DNA of 40,400 nucleotides from Candidatus Omnitrophota bacterium (GTDB taxonomy: Bacteria; Omnitrophota; Gorgyraeia; Gygaellales; Profunditerraquicolaceae). A program made the translations under genes and the position numbers. Shown in pieces: positions 16,940 to 24,543 of the stretch. The DNA is taken from the NCBI GenBank assembly GCA_028717885.1, contig JAQUMX010000012.1, forward strand, positions 1 through 40,400. Reading direction: 5' to 3'. The notes beneath the pieces are model-generated. The model was given only the letters and a program-made list of their open reading frames with translations. It was not told the origin of the DNA and did not search any database. Numbering within the stretch: position 1 is the stretch's first letter; each line of letters begins with the position of its first letter.

Positions 16940-18046
16940 ATGATTTTCTTTAAGAAAAAGCTTAAAGAATTGAATACGGTAATCGCAGGGCTGCAGGAAA
17001 AAATCTTTTTTCTAGAGCGAGAAAGCCGCAAAGACCAGGCAATCTTAAATAGCATGATTGAAGGAGTGGTTGTCCTTGCCGCCGATACCAGGATCACTTC
17101 TCTTAACCCCACCGTCGAAAAAATTTTCGGTATCGATGCCCAAGAAGCTACCGGCAAACTTTTTTTAGAGGCAATCCGCAATAATGAATTAAACGAATTG
17201 GTAAGCGACGTGCTGGAAAAAAAAGAATTTATCTCTAAGGAGATCTCCACGGTCTGGCCGTTAAAAAAGCATTTTGAAATTAATGCTTCGCCGATCCTGG
17301 AAGATAAAGAAATCCGGGGCTGCTTACTGGTCATACACGATATTACCGAAATCCGGAAATTAGAGACCATGCGCAGGGATTTTGTGGCGAATGTTTCGCA
17401 TGAGTTAAAAACCCCGCTTACTTCGATCAAAGGATTTATCGAAACTTTGCTGGAAGGCGCTTTAGATGATAAGGAAAATAGCCGGCATTTCTTAGAGATC
17501 ATCCGGGACCATGCGAACCGGCTGGATAGCCTTACCCAGGATCTGCTGATTTTGTCATCTGCCGAGTCGAAAGAGGCCCAGCTCGATCTATCTTCTATCG
17601 ATTTAAAAGAATTGGCCGACAAAGTGCTTTTGGGGTTTAAGGCGCAGCTTAAGAAAAAAGATATCAGTATCCGCAATGAAATCCCCGCAGGGCTAACCGT
17701 GCAAGCTGATAGCGATAAAATCGAGCAGGTCTTGACAAATTTAATCGATAATGCGATCAAATTTAACCGCGAAAAAGGCTGGGTGAGGATCTACAGCGAA
17801 GAAACGCACAGCAAAATCAAGGTTGGCGTAGAGGATTCCGGTTTTGGAATTCCGGAAAAAGATTTGCCGCGCATCTTCGAGCGTTTTTACCGGGTGGATA
17901 AAGCGCGTTCGCGGGAGCTGGGAGGGACCGGCTTAGGGCTTTCAATCGTAAAACACATTGTTGAGCTGCACGGCGGCAGTGTTGGTCTTGAAAGTACCGA
18001 AGGCCTGGGCTCGAATTTTTTCTTTTCTTTGCAAAAACATGATTAA
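16940..18046 (+). CDS. phoR: PhoR-type sensor histidine kinase without membrane segments
   Basis: In order: a short N-terminal coiled coil, a PAS domain (about 35-135), a HisKA dimerisation domain with phosphoacceptor His154 in FVANVSHELKTPLTSIKGF, and an ATP-binding HATPase_c domain with N box NLIDNAIKF, VEDSGFGIP and GGTGLGLSIVKHIVELHGG. It pairs with the PhoB-type regulator directly upstream. Classical PhoR proteins have N-terminal transmembrane helices; here the first 35 residues are polar and charged (FFKKKLKELNTVIAGLQEK), so the kinase looks cytoplasmic. It overlaps by 8 bases with a gene for a two-helix membrane protein that might anchor or modulate it (inference). Confidence 0.9.
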   Translation: MIFFKKKLKELNTVIAGLQEKIFFLERESRKDQAILNSMIEGVVVLAADTRITSLNPTVEKIFGIDAQEATGKLFLEAIRNNELNELVSDVLEKKEFISKEISTVWPLKKHFEINASPILEDKEIRGCLLVIHDITEIRKLETMRRDFVANVSHELKTPLTSIKGFIETLLEGALDDKENSRHFLEIIRDHANRLDSLTQDLLILSSAESKEAQLDLSSIDLKELADKVLLGFKAQLKKKDISIRNEIPAGLTVQADSDKIEQVLTNLIDNAIKFNREKGWVRIYSEETHSKIKVGVEDSGFGIPEKDLPRIFERFYRVDKARSRELGGTGLGLSIVKHIVELHGGSVGLESTEGLGSNFFFSLQKHD

Positions 18047-18269
18047 TCCGGATAAATGGTATTTTAGGACTTCCGTGCTGGTAATCGCCATTCTCTCTCT
18101 CGGGCCCCTGGCATTGCCGTTACTCTGGTTGAATCAACGTTTTCGCCTGCGTTCAAAAATCCTCATTACCGCCGCTACCGTCATTATTACCTACTATTCA
18201 ATCATCCTCACGCAATATTCTCTGAAGGAACTTAAAAACTCTTACCAGGAAATCTTCAAACAGCTCTAA
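18039..18269 (+). CDS. Small two-helix membrane protein coupled to phoR
   Basis: A 76-residue protein starting at the ATG that overlaps the phoR stop region by 8 bases. Two hydrophobic helices (TSVLVIAILSLGPLALPLLWL and ILITAATVIITYYSIIL) are joined by a basic loop (NQRFRLRSK). The C-terminus is charged and soluble (SLKELKNSYQEIFKQL). I do not recognise a named family. The overlap implies coupled translation with the soluble PhoR-type kinase, so a role in phosphate sensing is possible but unproven. An in-frame start further upstream at 17958 would lie deep inside phoR and is not credible. Confidence 0.6.
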   Translation: MINPDKWYFRTSVLVIAILSLGPLALPLLWLNQRFRLRSKILITAATVIITYYSIILTQYSLKELKNSYQEIFKQL

Positions 18270-18284
18270 GCGAACTTCTCCTGC

Positions 18285-18329
18285 TTTAACAATCTTTTAC
18301 CTACATTTTACCTTACCTTCAAATAAAAT
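18285..18329 (+). promoter_or_regulatory. Pho-box-like repeat array 1 with -10 element
   Basis: TTTAAC (18285), TTTACC (18296) and TTTACC (18307) recur every 11 bases. TAAAAT at 18324-18329 follows 11 bases after the last repeat, the position expected for a -10 behind an activator site that replaces the -35. The 11-base period is that of PhoB/PhoP boxes. Confidence 0.55.
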
Positions 18330-18377
18330 TAATGGCCTTGGTTTATACTTTTGTTGAAAATAGCGGCCGCTCAATAT

Positions 18378-18431
18378 TTTACATAGATTTTACATAGATT
18401 TAGCATGGATTAAACCCAAGAAAGATAAAAT
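18378..18431 (+). promoter_or_regulatory. Pho-box-like repeat array 2 with -10 element
   Basis: TTTACA (18378), TTTACA (18389), TTAGCA (18400) and TAAACC (18411) recur at exactly 11-base steps; the first two units are identical including the TAGAT spacer. TAAAAT at 18426-18431 follows 9 bases after the last unit. The units resemble Bacillus PhoP boxes (TTAACA-like, 11-base period) and share TTTACAT with the TGTCAT half-site of the enterobacterial Pho box only in part. The array sits between phoBR and the DUF2490/pst genes. Confidence 0.7.
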
Positions 18432-18450
18432 AAAGAAAGGCGGATGAAGA

Positions 18451-19110
18451 ATGAAACTAACAAAAATCTTATTTTTTGGATTATTTTTGATCGGCATAGC
18501 TCTGCGAGCCTATGCGTTTGATGACGGAGACTTTCAGATCTGGAATCAGGAAACTCAAGAGAAAAAAATCAGCAATAATACCAGGATTACGGCAGAAGAA
18601 GAGTTCCGGCTGGGGAATAATGCAGGTAATTTCTACTATCAACATTACGACTTAGGTATTGTGCATGATTTCAATAAATTTTTAGGAGCCGGATTCGGGT
18701 TTCGTTATGTGTTAGAAAAGAGCAATAGCCCGAAATTCCAGGAAGAAGATATGCCTTATTTGCTTGGGTTGCTGAATTGGGAGTTGGCAGGCACAAAATT
18801 TAACAGCCGCAGCCGTTTTGAATACCGGCACTTTGATTATAAAAGCGATTTCTGGCGCTATCGCAATAAAATCACCGCCCGGTTTCCCTGGAAATTCACG
18901 AAATTAGAGATCCAGCCGTTTTTGGCCGATGAGGGGTTCCTGACTTTTAACCGGGTGATGTTTAGTGAAAACAGGTTTTATGCCGGAGTTGGGATGAGTT
19001 TAACCAAAAATTTAAAGCTTGATATCTATTATCTGTTACGTAGCAACCGCAGTTCCGGTAATTGGAATAATGCAAATGTTTTTGGCACCAGTTTAAAAAT
19101 ATCATTTTAA
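18451..19110 (+). CDS. DUF2490-type outer-membrane beta-barrel protein
   Basis: A signal peptide (MKLTKILFFGLFLIGIALRAYA) precedes about 195 residues of alternating beta strands rich in Tyr, Phe, Arg and Asn, ending in the C-terminal Phe (SLKISF) typical of barrel proteins. Segments such as 'WNQETQEKKI', 'SRSRFEYRHFDYKSDFWRYRNKI' and 'LDIYYLLRSNRSSGNW' fit the DUF2490 family. Its position behind Pho-type repeats and directly before pstS suggests phosphate-starvation induction, perhaps as a pore or accessory protein for phosphate uptake across the outer membrane (inference). The gap to pstS is only 16 bases and contains an 11-G tract. Confidence 0.75.
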   Translation: MKLTKILFFGLFLIGIALRAYAFDDGDFQIWNQETQEKKISNNTRITAEEEFRLGNNAGNFYYQHYDLGIVHDFNKFLGAGFGFRYVLEKSNSPKFQEEDMPYLLGLLNWELAGTKFNSRSRFEYRHFDYKSDFWRYRNKITARFPWKFTKLEIQPFLADEGFLTFNRVMFSENRFYAGVGMSLTKNLKLDIYYLLRSNRSSGNWNNANVFGTSLKISF

Positions 19111-19113
19111 ATA

Positions 19114-19124
19114 GGGGGGGGGGG
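19114..19124 (+). repeat. Homopolymeric G11 tract in the ribosome-site position of pstS
   Basis: Eleven consecutive G bases end two bases before the pstS ATG (19127). The tract occupies the place of the Shine-Dalgarno sequence and can itself pair with CCUCC through G-C and G-U pairs. Runs of this length are prone to slipped-strand changes. Confidence 0.85.
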
Positions 19125-19126
19125 AT

Positions 19127-19978
19127 ATGTTAAAGAAAGCTTTATTAGTTTTTGCTTGGTTATTCTTTTTTGGGATTGCTTTTGCCGCAAGCGGGAAAAA
19201 TTCCATTCAGGTAAAAGGCTCGGATACGATGGTTAATTTGGGCCAGGCCTGGGCAGAAAAATATATGGAGGAAAATCCCGGCGGCTTTGTGGCAGTTACC
19301 GGTGGAGGTTCAGGCACGGGGTTTTCCAGTATAATTAGCGGCACCTGCGATATTGCTATGGCTTCCAGGAATATTAAAAATAAAGAGATCGAACTGGCAA
19401 AGCAAAGAGGGGTTAATCCTTTTGAAATTAAAGCTGCGCTTGATGGTTTGGCAGTGGTAGTAAATCCAAAGAATCCGGTAGGTAAATTGGCCTTAGAGCA
19501 ATTAGCAGGGATTTTTACCGGCAAGATTACCAATTGGAAAGAGGTAGGCGGAGAGGATAAAAAAATCGTGCTCCTTTCGCGCGAGGTAAATTCCGGCACG
19601 CACGTTTATTTTAAAGAGCATGTTTTACGTAAAGGCAATCCGGGAGGAAAAGAAGAATTTGCTCCCAGCGCTTTAATGCTGCCTTCTTCCCAGGCAATTG
19701 CCGATGAAGTAGCAGCTAATGCCGAGGCAATCGGCTATTACGGAATGGGGTATATATCCTCGAAGCAAAAACCAATTGCCGTTGCAAAAGATGCAAAGTC
19801 GGAATATGTTGTTCCAACTATTGATAATGTGGTAAGCGGCAAATACCCGATTTCCCGGCCGCTATTTCTCTATACTAACGGCGAGCCGCAGGGGTTAGTA
19901 AAGAAATTCGTGGATTATGCGCTTTCCAAAGAAGGCCAGGAGATAGTTCTAAAGACTGATTTTGTGCCTGTAAGATAA
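19127..19978 (+). CDS. pstS: Phosphate ABC transporter, periplasmic phosphate-binding protein
   Basis: A Sec signal peptide (MLKKALLVFAWLFFFGIAFAA) precedes a PBP-like phosphate-binding fold. Phosphate-contacting loops are visible: KGSDTMVNLGQAWAEKY near the N-terminus, TGGGSGTGFSSIISGTCDIAMASR, then LDGLAVVVNPKNPV and the SREVNSGTHVYFKEHVL hinge loop. The protein captures phosphate in the periplasm and delivers it to PstC/PstA. At 283 residues it has the length of the PstS proteins common outside enterobacteria. It is first of the pst genes, with G11 in place of a normal ribosome site. Confidence 0.95.
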   Translation: MLKKALLVFAWLFFFGIAFAASGKNSIQVKGSDTMVNLGQAWAEKYMEENPGGFVAVTGGGSGTGFSSIISGTCDIAMASRNIKNKEIELAKQRGVNPFEIKAALDGLAVVVNPKNPVGKLALEQLAGIFTGKITNWKEVGGEDKKIVLLSREVNSGTHVYFKEHVLRKGNPGGKEEFAPSALMLPSSQAIADEVAANAEAIGYYGMGYISSKQKPIAVAKDAKSEYVVPTIDNVVSGKYPISRPLFLYTNGEPQGLVKKFVDYALSKEGQEIVLKTDFVPVR

Positions 19979-20008
19979 TTATCATACTTCGCCAGATAAA
20001 AGCATGAG

Positions 20009-20878
20009 GTGTTCGTGCGAAAGCTAAAAGAATTTATTATCGAGAAGCTGATTCTGGTCTGCGGGCTGGCTTCTATATTTTTCGTAGTCCTGATTTTTTT
20101 ATTCCTGCTCAAGGAAGGGTTATCGGTTTTTAAAAGTATCAGTTTGCCGGATTTTCTTTTCGGGAAAAACTGGTATCCGATTTCCGACCCCCCGCAATTA
20201 GGAATTCTGCCTTTAATCCTGGGTTCGCTTCTGGTTACTGTAGGAGCAGCAGCGATCTCCATTCCTTTGGGCGTGGGAGCTGCGATTTATATCGCGGAAA
20301 TTGCACCGGCTAAATCCAAAGAAGTGCTCAAGGCGGGAATTGAATTATTAGCGGCAATCCCCAGTGTGGTCTTAGGTTTTATCGGCATGGTGACACTAGT
20401 ACCATGGGTAAAAAATATTTTCCATTTGCCCACAGGCCTGACCGCGCTTTCCGGGTCGATCATGCTTGCCTTTATGGCCACACCTACGATTGTTTCGATT
20501 GCGGAAGATGCGCTTTATTCCGTGCCTAAAACCTATAAGGAAGGCGCTTTTGCTTTGGGTGCAACTCATTGGCAGACGATTTACCGCGTTTTATTGCCCG
20601 CTGCTTCCAGCGGTATTTTAGCGGCAGTTATGTTGGGCATTGGCAGGGTTATTGGCGAGACCATGGCGGTAATGATGATTACGGGAAATTCGGCAATTAT
20701 ACCCAATAGTATTTTACAACCAGTGCGCACCTTAACCGCAACCATTGCCGCGGAAATGGGGGAGGCAGTAGTGGGCAGCGAACACTACTTTGCCTTATTT
20801 GCCATCGGCATAGTTTTGTTTGTGATCAGTTTTGCGGTTAATGTCACTGCAGACCTCTTTTTACATAAAAGGAAATAA
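20009..20878 (+). CDS. pstC: Phosphate ABC transporter permease PstC
   Basis: Six hydrophobic segments and the permease coupling region (GAFALGATHWQTIYRVLLPAASSGI). The conserved charged motif GIGRVIGETMAVMMITGNS carries the Arg and Glu known to be needed for transport in E. coli PstC. It pairs with PstA to form the membrane channel. The start is uncertain: GTG at 20009 is given, but GTG at 20015 stands just behind a GAGGT ribosome-like site and may be used. It overlaps pstA by one base. Confidence 0.94.
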   Translation: MFVRKLKEFIIEKLILVCGLASIFFVVLIFLFLLKEGLSVFKSISLPDFLFGKNWYPISDPPQLGILPLILGSLLVTVGAAAISIPLGVGAAIYIAEIAPAKSKEVLKAGIELLAAIPSVVLGFIGMVTLVPWVKNIFHLPTGLTALSGSIMLAFMATPTIVSIAEDALYSVPKTYKEGAFALGATHWQTIYRVLLPAASSGILAAVMLGIGRVIGETMAVMMITGNSAIIPNSILQPVRTLTATIAAEMGEAVVGSEHYFALFAIGIVLFVISFAVNVTADLFLHKRK

Positions 20879-21726
20879 TGCGCAACTCCCGTCGTAGCGA
20901 AAAAATTGCTTTCTTTTTTCTCTTCCTCGCAACACTTCTAATTGTTGTTCCGGTAGGGCTAATCATTGCTATTATTATCCAGAAAGGCCTACCGGCAATT
21001 AATTGGCAGTTTCTTTCTGATATGCCGCGCTCCGGTATGCGCGCCGGAGGGATCCTCCCGGCAATTGTCGGGACAATTTACCTGGTAGGAGGGGCGATTC
21101 TTTTTGCCTTGCCGATTGGCTTGTTAGCGGCGATCTACTTAAGCGAATATTCCAGGGATAATTTATTGACCCGGATGATTAAATTGGCAATTGTCAATTT
21201 GGCCGGTGTGCCTTCCGTAGTCTACGGGCTTTTTGGCCTGGCTTTGTTCGTAGTTTTCTGTAAATTCGGCGCTTCGATTCTTTCCGGGTCTTTAACCTTG
21301 GGGATTATGATCCTGCCTTTGATTATTACTTCTTCGCGCGAAGCTTTGGAAAGCGTGCCTGATTCTTTTCGCGAGGTAAGCCTTTCTTTGGGAGCAAGCA
21401 AATGGCAGACGATCCGCCACATTGTTTTGCCGAATGCGGTTCCCGGAATCCTTACCGGAACGATTTTAGGCTTAGGCAGGGCAGCCGGAGAAACTGCGCC
21501 GATTCTTTTCACCGTCGCTGCTTTCTATCTGCCGCAATTACCGAAATCACTTTTTGACCAGGCAATGGCATTGCCTTATCATCTCTATGTAATTTCTACC
21601 CAGGTGCCTAATGTCGATGAAAAGATCAGGTATGGCACCGCCCTGGTTTTGCTGTTTCTGGTTTTATTTATGAATTTGGTGGCAATTATCATCCGTTACC
21701 ATTTCAGAAAGAAGAAAAAATGGTGA
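20878..21726 (+). CDS. pstA: Phosphate ABC transporter permease PstA
   Basis: Six hydrophobic segments; typical PstA signatures include NLAGVPSVVYGLFGLALFV, the coupling-helix region SLSLGASKWQTIRHIVLPNAVPGILTG, and the conserved LGLGRAAGETAPILFT with the Arg important for phosphate passage. At 282 residues it is of normal length. Start and stop overlap pstC (TAATG) and pstB1 (7 bases), indicating coupled synthesis of the transporter subunits. Confidence 0.95.
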   Translation: MRNSRRSEKIAFFFLFLATLLIVVPVGLIIAIIIQKGLPAINWQFLSDMPRSGMRAGGILPAIVGTIYLVGGAILFALPIGLLAAIYLSEYSRDNLLTRMIKLAIVNLAGVPSVVYGLFGLALFVVFCKFGASILSGSLTLGIMILPLIITSSREALESVPDSFREVSLSLGASKWQTIRHIVLPNAVPGILTGTILGLGRAAGETAPILFTVAAFYLPQLPKSLFDQAMALPYHLYVISTQVPNVDEKIRYGTALVLLFLVLFMNLVAIIIRYHFRKKKKW

Positions 21727-22466
21727 AGGTGGAAGTAAAAAACCTGAATACCTGGTTTGGCCTGTTACATGTTTTAAAAGGGGTCACTATCGATATTCAA
21801 GCGAATGAAATTTTAAGCGCAATCGGGCCTTCGAACAGCGGAAAAACAACGTTCCTGCGCATGTTAAACCGTTTGAATGAGCTGGAAACGAATTTTAAAA
21901 TGGAAGGGCTTGTCAATTTAGAAGGCAAGGATGTGCGCGCAATCGATGTGGAGCTGTTGCGTAAAAAAGTCGGCATGGTTTTTGCGCTGCCGCTGCCTTT
22001 GCCATTATCGATTTTTGAAAATGTGGCTTACGGGGTGAGGATGCACGGCATGCATAACAAAGGGAAAATTATTGAAAGGGTAGAAGAGGCATTAAAAAAA
22101 GCTTATATTTGGGAAGAGGTAAAAGACAGGCTGGAAGAATCTGCTTTTAAATTATCAGGAGGGCAACAGCAGAGGCTTTGCATTGCCAGGACCCTGGCAG
22201 TCGAACCGGAAGTAATTTTATTCGACGAGCCTTGCTCCGGGCTAGACCCCATTTCTACCGCCAAGGTCGAGGAGGCAATGTTAAAATTAAAAGAAAATTA
22301 TACAATCGTACTGGTGACGAACAACGTAAAACAGGCAGCGCGCGTGGGAGACCGCACCGCTTTTTTTCTTTCCGGAGAATTGGTGGAATTGGATAAAACT
22401 GAAAAGATGTTTACTGCTCCGGCTGATCAACGCACCGATGATTATATCAGAGGAAAATTCGGATAA
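21720..22466 (+). CDS. pstB: Phosphate ABC transporter ATPase PstB, copy 1 (Q-loop and H-switch lost)
   Basis: PstB-family ATPase of 248 residues, present as the first of two adjacent copies. Walker A is intact (GPSNSGKT, 36-43), the signature is intact (LSGGQ, 145-149), and Walker B with catalytic Glu170 is intact (VILFDE). Two otherwise near-invariant residues are changed. The Q-loop glutamine is Ala89 (VFALPLPLPLS, where the family has VFQ.PNPFP.S; codon gcg at 21984-21986). The switch histidine is Asn201 (VTNNVKQAAR instead of VTHNMQQAAR; codon aac at 22320-22322). The rest follows PstB closely, so this is a diverged subunit and not a decayed gene. It is expected to pair with copy 2; see findings. 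Confidence 0.95.
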   Translation: MVKVEVKNLNTWFGLLHVLKGVTIDIQANEILSAIGPSNSGKTTFLRMLNRLNELETNFKMEGLVNLEGKDVRAIDVELLRKKVGMVFALPLPLPLSIFENVAYGVRMHGMHNKGKIIERVEEALKKAYIWEEVKDRLEESAFKLSGGQQQRLCIARTLAVEPEVILFDEPCSGLDPISTAKVEEAMLKLKENYTIVLVTNNVKQAARVGDRTAFFLSGELVELDKTEKMFTAPADQRTDDYIRGKFG

Positions 22467-23222
22467 ATGGCGAAAATCAAAGTAAATAATTTGAATCTTT
22501 GGTACGGAAGTTTTCAGGCGCTAAAGGGCGTGTACGCGAATTTTGCCGAAAAGAAAATTACCGCGATTATCGGGCCTAGCGGATGCGGAAAGTCGACAAT
22601 GCTGCGGGTCTTTAACCGGATGAATGACCTGATTGAAGGCGTGCGCACCTCCGGAGAAATTATTATCGATAACCTTAATGTGTTGGGTGAAGAAACGGAT
22701 TTGGTAGCGTTACGCAAAAAAGTCGGAATAGTTTTTCAGCGGCCGAACCCGTTTCCGCTTTCGGTTTATGAGAATATTGTTTTCGGTATCCGCGTGCATG
22801 AACAGCCAAGAAAGAAGGCTGAGCTTAACGGAATAGTTGAAGAGAGTTTAAAATCCGTGCTTTTGTGGGATGAGCTAAAGGATAAATTAAAAATGCCGGC
22901 CCTGCACTTGTCTTTGGAGCAGAAACAGAGGCTTTGTATTGCGCGTTTGATTGCGGTTAAGCCGGATGTGGTTTTGATGGATGAGCCGTGTTCGACTTTG
23001 GACCCTCAGGCAACCGCGAGAATAGAAGAATTAATGCGTGAACTTCGCAAAAATTATACTATAATTATAGTCACGCATAATATGCAGCAGGCAGCGCGGG
23101 TTTCCGATGATACCGGATTCATGCTTTTGGGTGAACTGGTGGAATTTGGGGCAACGCACGAGATTTTTACCGCGCCGAAAGACAAGCGCACCGAGGATTA
23201 CATTACCGGAAGATACGGTTAA
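22467..23222 (+). CDS. pstB: Phosphate ABC transporter ATPase PstB, copy 2 (signature motif lost)
   Basis: Second PstB-family ATPase, 251 residues, starting immediately after the stop of copy 1. Walker A GPSGCGKST (36-44), Q-loop Gln91 (VFQRPNPFPLS), Walker B with Glu173 (VVLMDE) and switch His204 (VTHNMQQAAR) are all canonical. The ABC signature is not: LSGGQQQR is replaced by LSLEQKQR (148-155; codons ttg and gag at 22914-22919 replace the two glycines). This is the mirror image of the changes in copy 1. In a dimer, the intact Walker/Q/H face of copy 2 meets the intact LSGGQ of copy 1, giving one working ATP site. A copy 2 homodimer would have no proper signature. Confidence 0.95.
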   Translation: MAKIKVNNLNLWYGSFQALKGVYANFAEKKITAIIGPSGCGKSTMLRVFNRMNDLIEGVRTSGEIIIDNLNVLGEETDLVALRKKVGIVFQRPNPFPLSVYENIVFGIRVHEQPRKKAELNGIVEESLKSVLLWDELKDKLKMPALHLSLEQKQRLCIARLIAVKPDVVLMDEPCSTLDPQATARIEELMRELRKNYTIIIVTHNMQQAARVSDDTGFMLLGELVEFGATHEIFTAPKDKRTEDYITGRYG

Positions 23223-23233
23223 GCGGAGGAAAA

Positions 23234-23902
23234 ATGCAAAGACACCTGGATGATGAATTAAAAGAGCTGCATAAAGATATTTTGCGTATGGGCGTTTTAA
23301 CCCAGGAAGCGATTTTTAAATCTATCGAAGCGTTAAAGAACCGCGATAAAGCGCAAGCAGAAGAAGTGATTACTGCGGACAGCAAAATTGACGAATTAGA
23401 GCTGGCAGTAGACGAGAAATGTATTGACCTGATTGCACGCTATCAGCCGATGGCCACGGATTTACGTTTTATTACTACCGGCATGAAGATTAATTCTGAC
23501 CTGGAGAGGATTGCTGACCTGGCAGTGGATATTTCGCAGCGCGTGCAGCAGATTGTGGATAAGCCGATATTGAAGCCGTTGGTGGATATCCCTAAACTTT
23601 CTCAGATCGCCCAGAATATGGTGCGCGATGCGATCAATGCTTTTGTCGAGCATGACGTGGCTTTGGCGAAAAGCGTAGTCCTCTCCGATAGCGAAGCGGA
23701 TAAATTGCGCAATGCCGTGCATGATGAATTGCTCAATGATTATATCCTGCGTGATCCGGCAACGGCGGACCGCGCTATTCCTTTATTATTGATTTCCCGC
23801 CATTTGGAGCGCATTTGCGACCATACGACTAATATCGCCGAAGACGTAATTTATATGGTTGAGGCGAAAGTAGTCAGGCACCATCCGGAGGAGCTCAAAT
23901 AA
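23234..23902 (+). CDS. phoU: Phosphate-signalling regulator PhoU
   Basis: Two tandem three-helix PhoU repeats of about 100 residues each. The metal-binding E/D-rich motifs are present in both: INSDLERIADLAVDISQRV in the first and SRHLERICDHTTNIAEDVIYM in the second. At 222 residues it has standard length. A clear GGAGG ribosome site lies 8 bases before the ATG. PhoU links the Pst transporter to the PhoR kinase and dampens the Pho response when phosphate is plentiful. Its place directly after the two pstB genes is the usual one. Confidence 0.96.
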   Translation: MQRHLDDELKELHKDILRMGVLTQEAIFKSIEALKNRDKAQAEEVITADSKIDELELAVDEKCIDLIARYQPMATDLRFITTGMKINSDLERIADLAVDISQRVQQIVDKPILKPLVDIPKLSQIAQNMVRDAINAFVEHDVALAKSVVLSDSEADKLRNAVHDELLNDYILRDPATADRAIPLLLISRHLERICDHTTNIAEDVIYMVEAKVVRHHPEELK

Positions 23903-23906
23903 CCGG

Positions 23907-24470
23907 ATGGAAAACCTCTTACAGGCTGACATTAATAGCTTAATCAGGAACTTCGGAGATATCGGGCTTTTCTTAGGGATGTTCCTGGAATCCAGCATTT
24001 TTCCCATTCCTTCCGAAGCAGTAGTGGTAGCTGCCGGAGCGATCGGTATTCCTTTAGCTTCGATTATAATTTTCGGCTCCCTGGGCGCTACTTTAGGCTC
24101 AATTGTCGGCTATTCTATCGGCAGGTATGCTGCGGTGCCGGTGATTTTGCGCTACGGAAAATTTGTTTTTATTAAGCCGCACCATTTGCAAAAGGCCGAG
24201 GCTTTTGCCAAAAAATACGGGCCATGGAGCGTATTTTTGGGCAGGCTTTTACCGATCATTCCTTTTAAAGTTTTCTCTGTTTCCGCAGGGATAGCTAAGC
24301 TCCCTTTTATTCCTTTTATTATCTGTACTATGCTGGGCGTCTTGCCCAGGATGTATCTTTTGGGGGTTTTTGGCTCGGTTCTGATTAAGTACAAACGGCC
24401 CGCGTTTTTGGTTTTAATTGCCGCAATTGCAATATTTTTCATCTTTAGACTAAAGAAACAGCGTCAATAA
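23907..24470 (+). CDS. DedA-family membrane protein
   Basis: 187 residues with several hydrophobic helices and the family's conserved features: an early Glu and Pro in FLESSIFPIPSEAVVVAAG, the glycine-rich turn LGATLGSIVGYSIGRYAA, and the re-entrant-loop arginine motif VFLGRLLPIIPFKVFSVSAGIAKLP. DedA proteins belong to the SNARE-associated/VTT group and include lipid flippases and proteins that support membrane energetics. It starts 4 bases after phoU and may be part of the phosphate operon. The specific substrate cannot be told. Confidence 0.88.
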   Translation: MENLLQADINSLIRNFGDIGLFLGMFLESSIFPIPSEAVVVAAGAIGIPLASIIIFGSLGATLGSIVGYSIGRYAAVPVILRYGKFVFIKPHHLQKAEAFAKKYGPWSVFLGRLLPIIPFKVFSVSAGIAKLPFIPFIICTMLGVLPRMYLLGVFGSVLIKYKRPAFLVLIAAIAIFFIFRLKKQRQ

Positions 24471-24474
24471 TCTC

Positions 24475-24503
24475 TTGACCCCGCCTGCTTAGTATTATAT
24501 ACT
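24475..24503 (+). promoter_or_regulatory. Sigma70-type promoter of the receiver gene
   Basis: TTGACC (24475-24480) and TATACT (24498-24503) are 17 bases apart. The start point would be near 24510, about 34 bases before the ATG at 24544, which has a GGAG ribosome site. Confidence 0.7.
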
Positions 24504-24543
24504 ATTTTCTTAAGTAAAAACTCACCTTTTTTTCGGAGCAGCT

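Noticed and set aside
16933-17760. A 275-codon open frame on the minus strand opposite phoR
   Set aside because: It lies wholly opposite a gene with clear kinase motifs, is Ser/Leu/Phe-rich as expected of antisense frames, and shows no domain.
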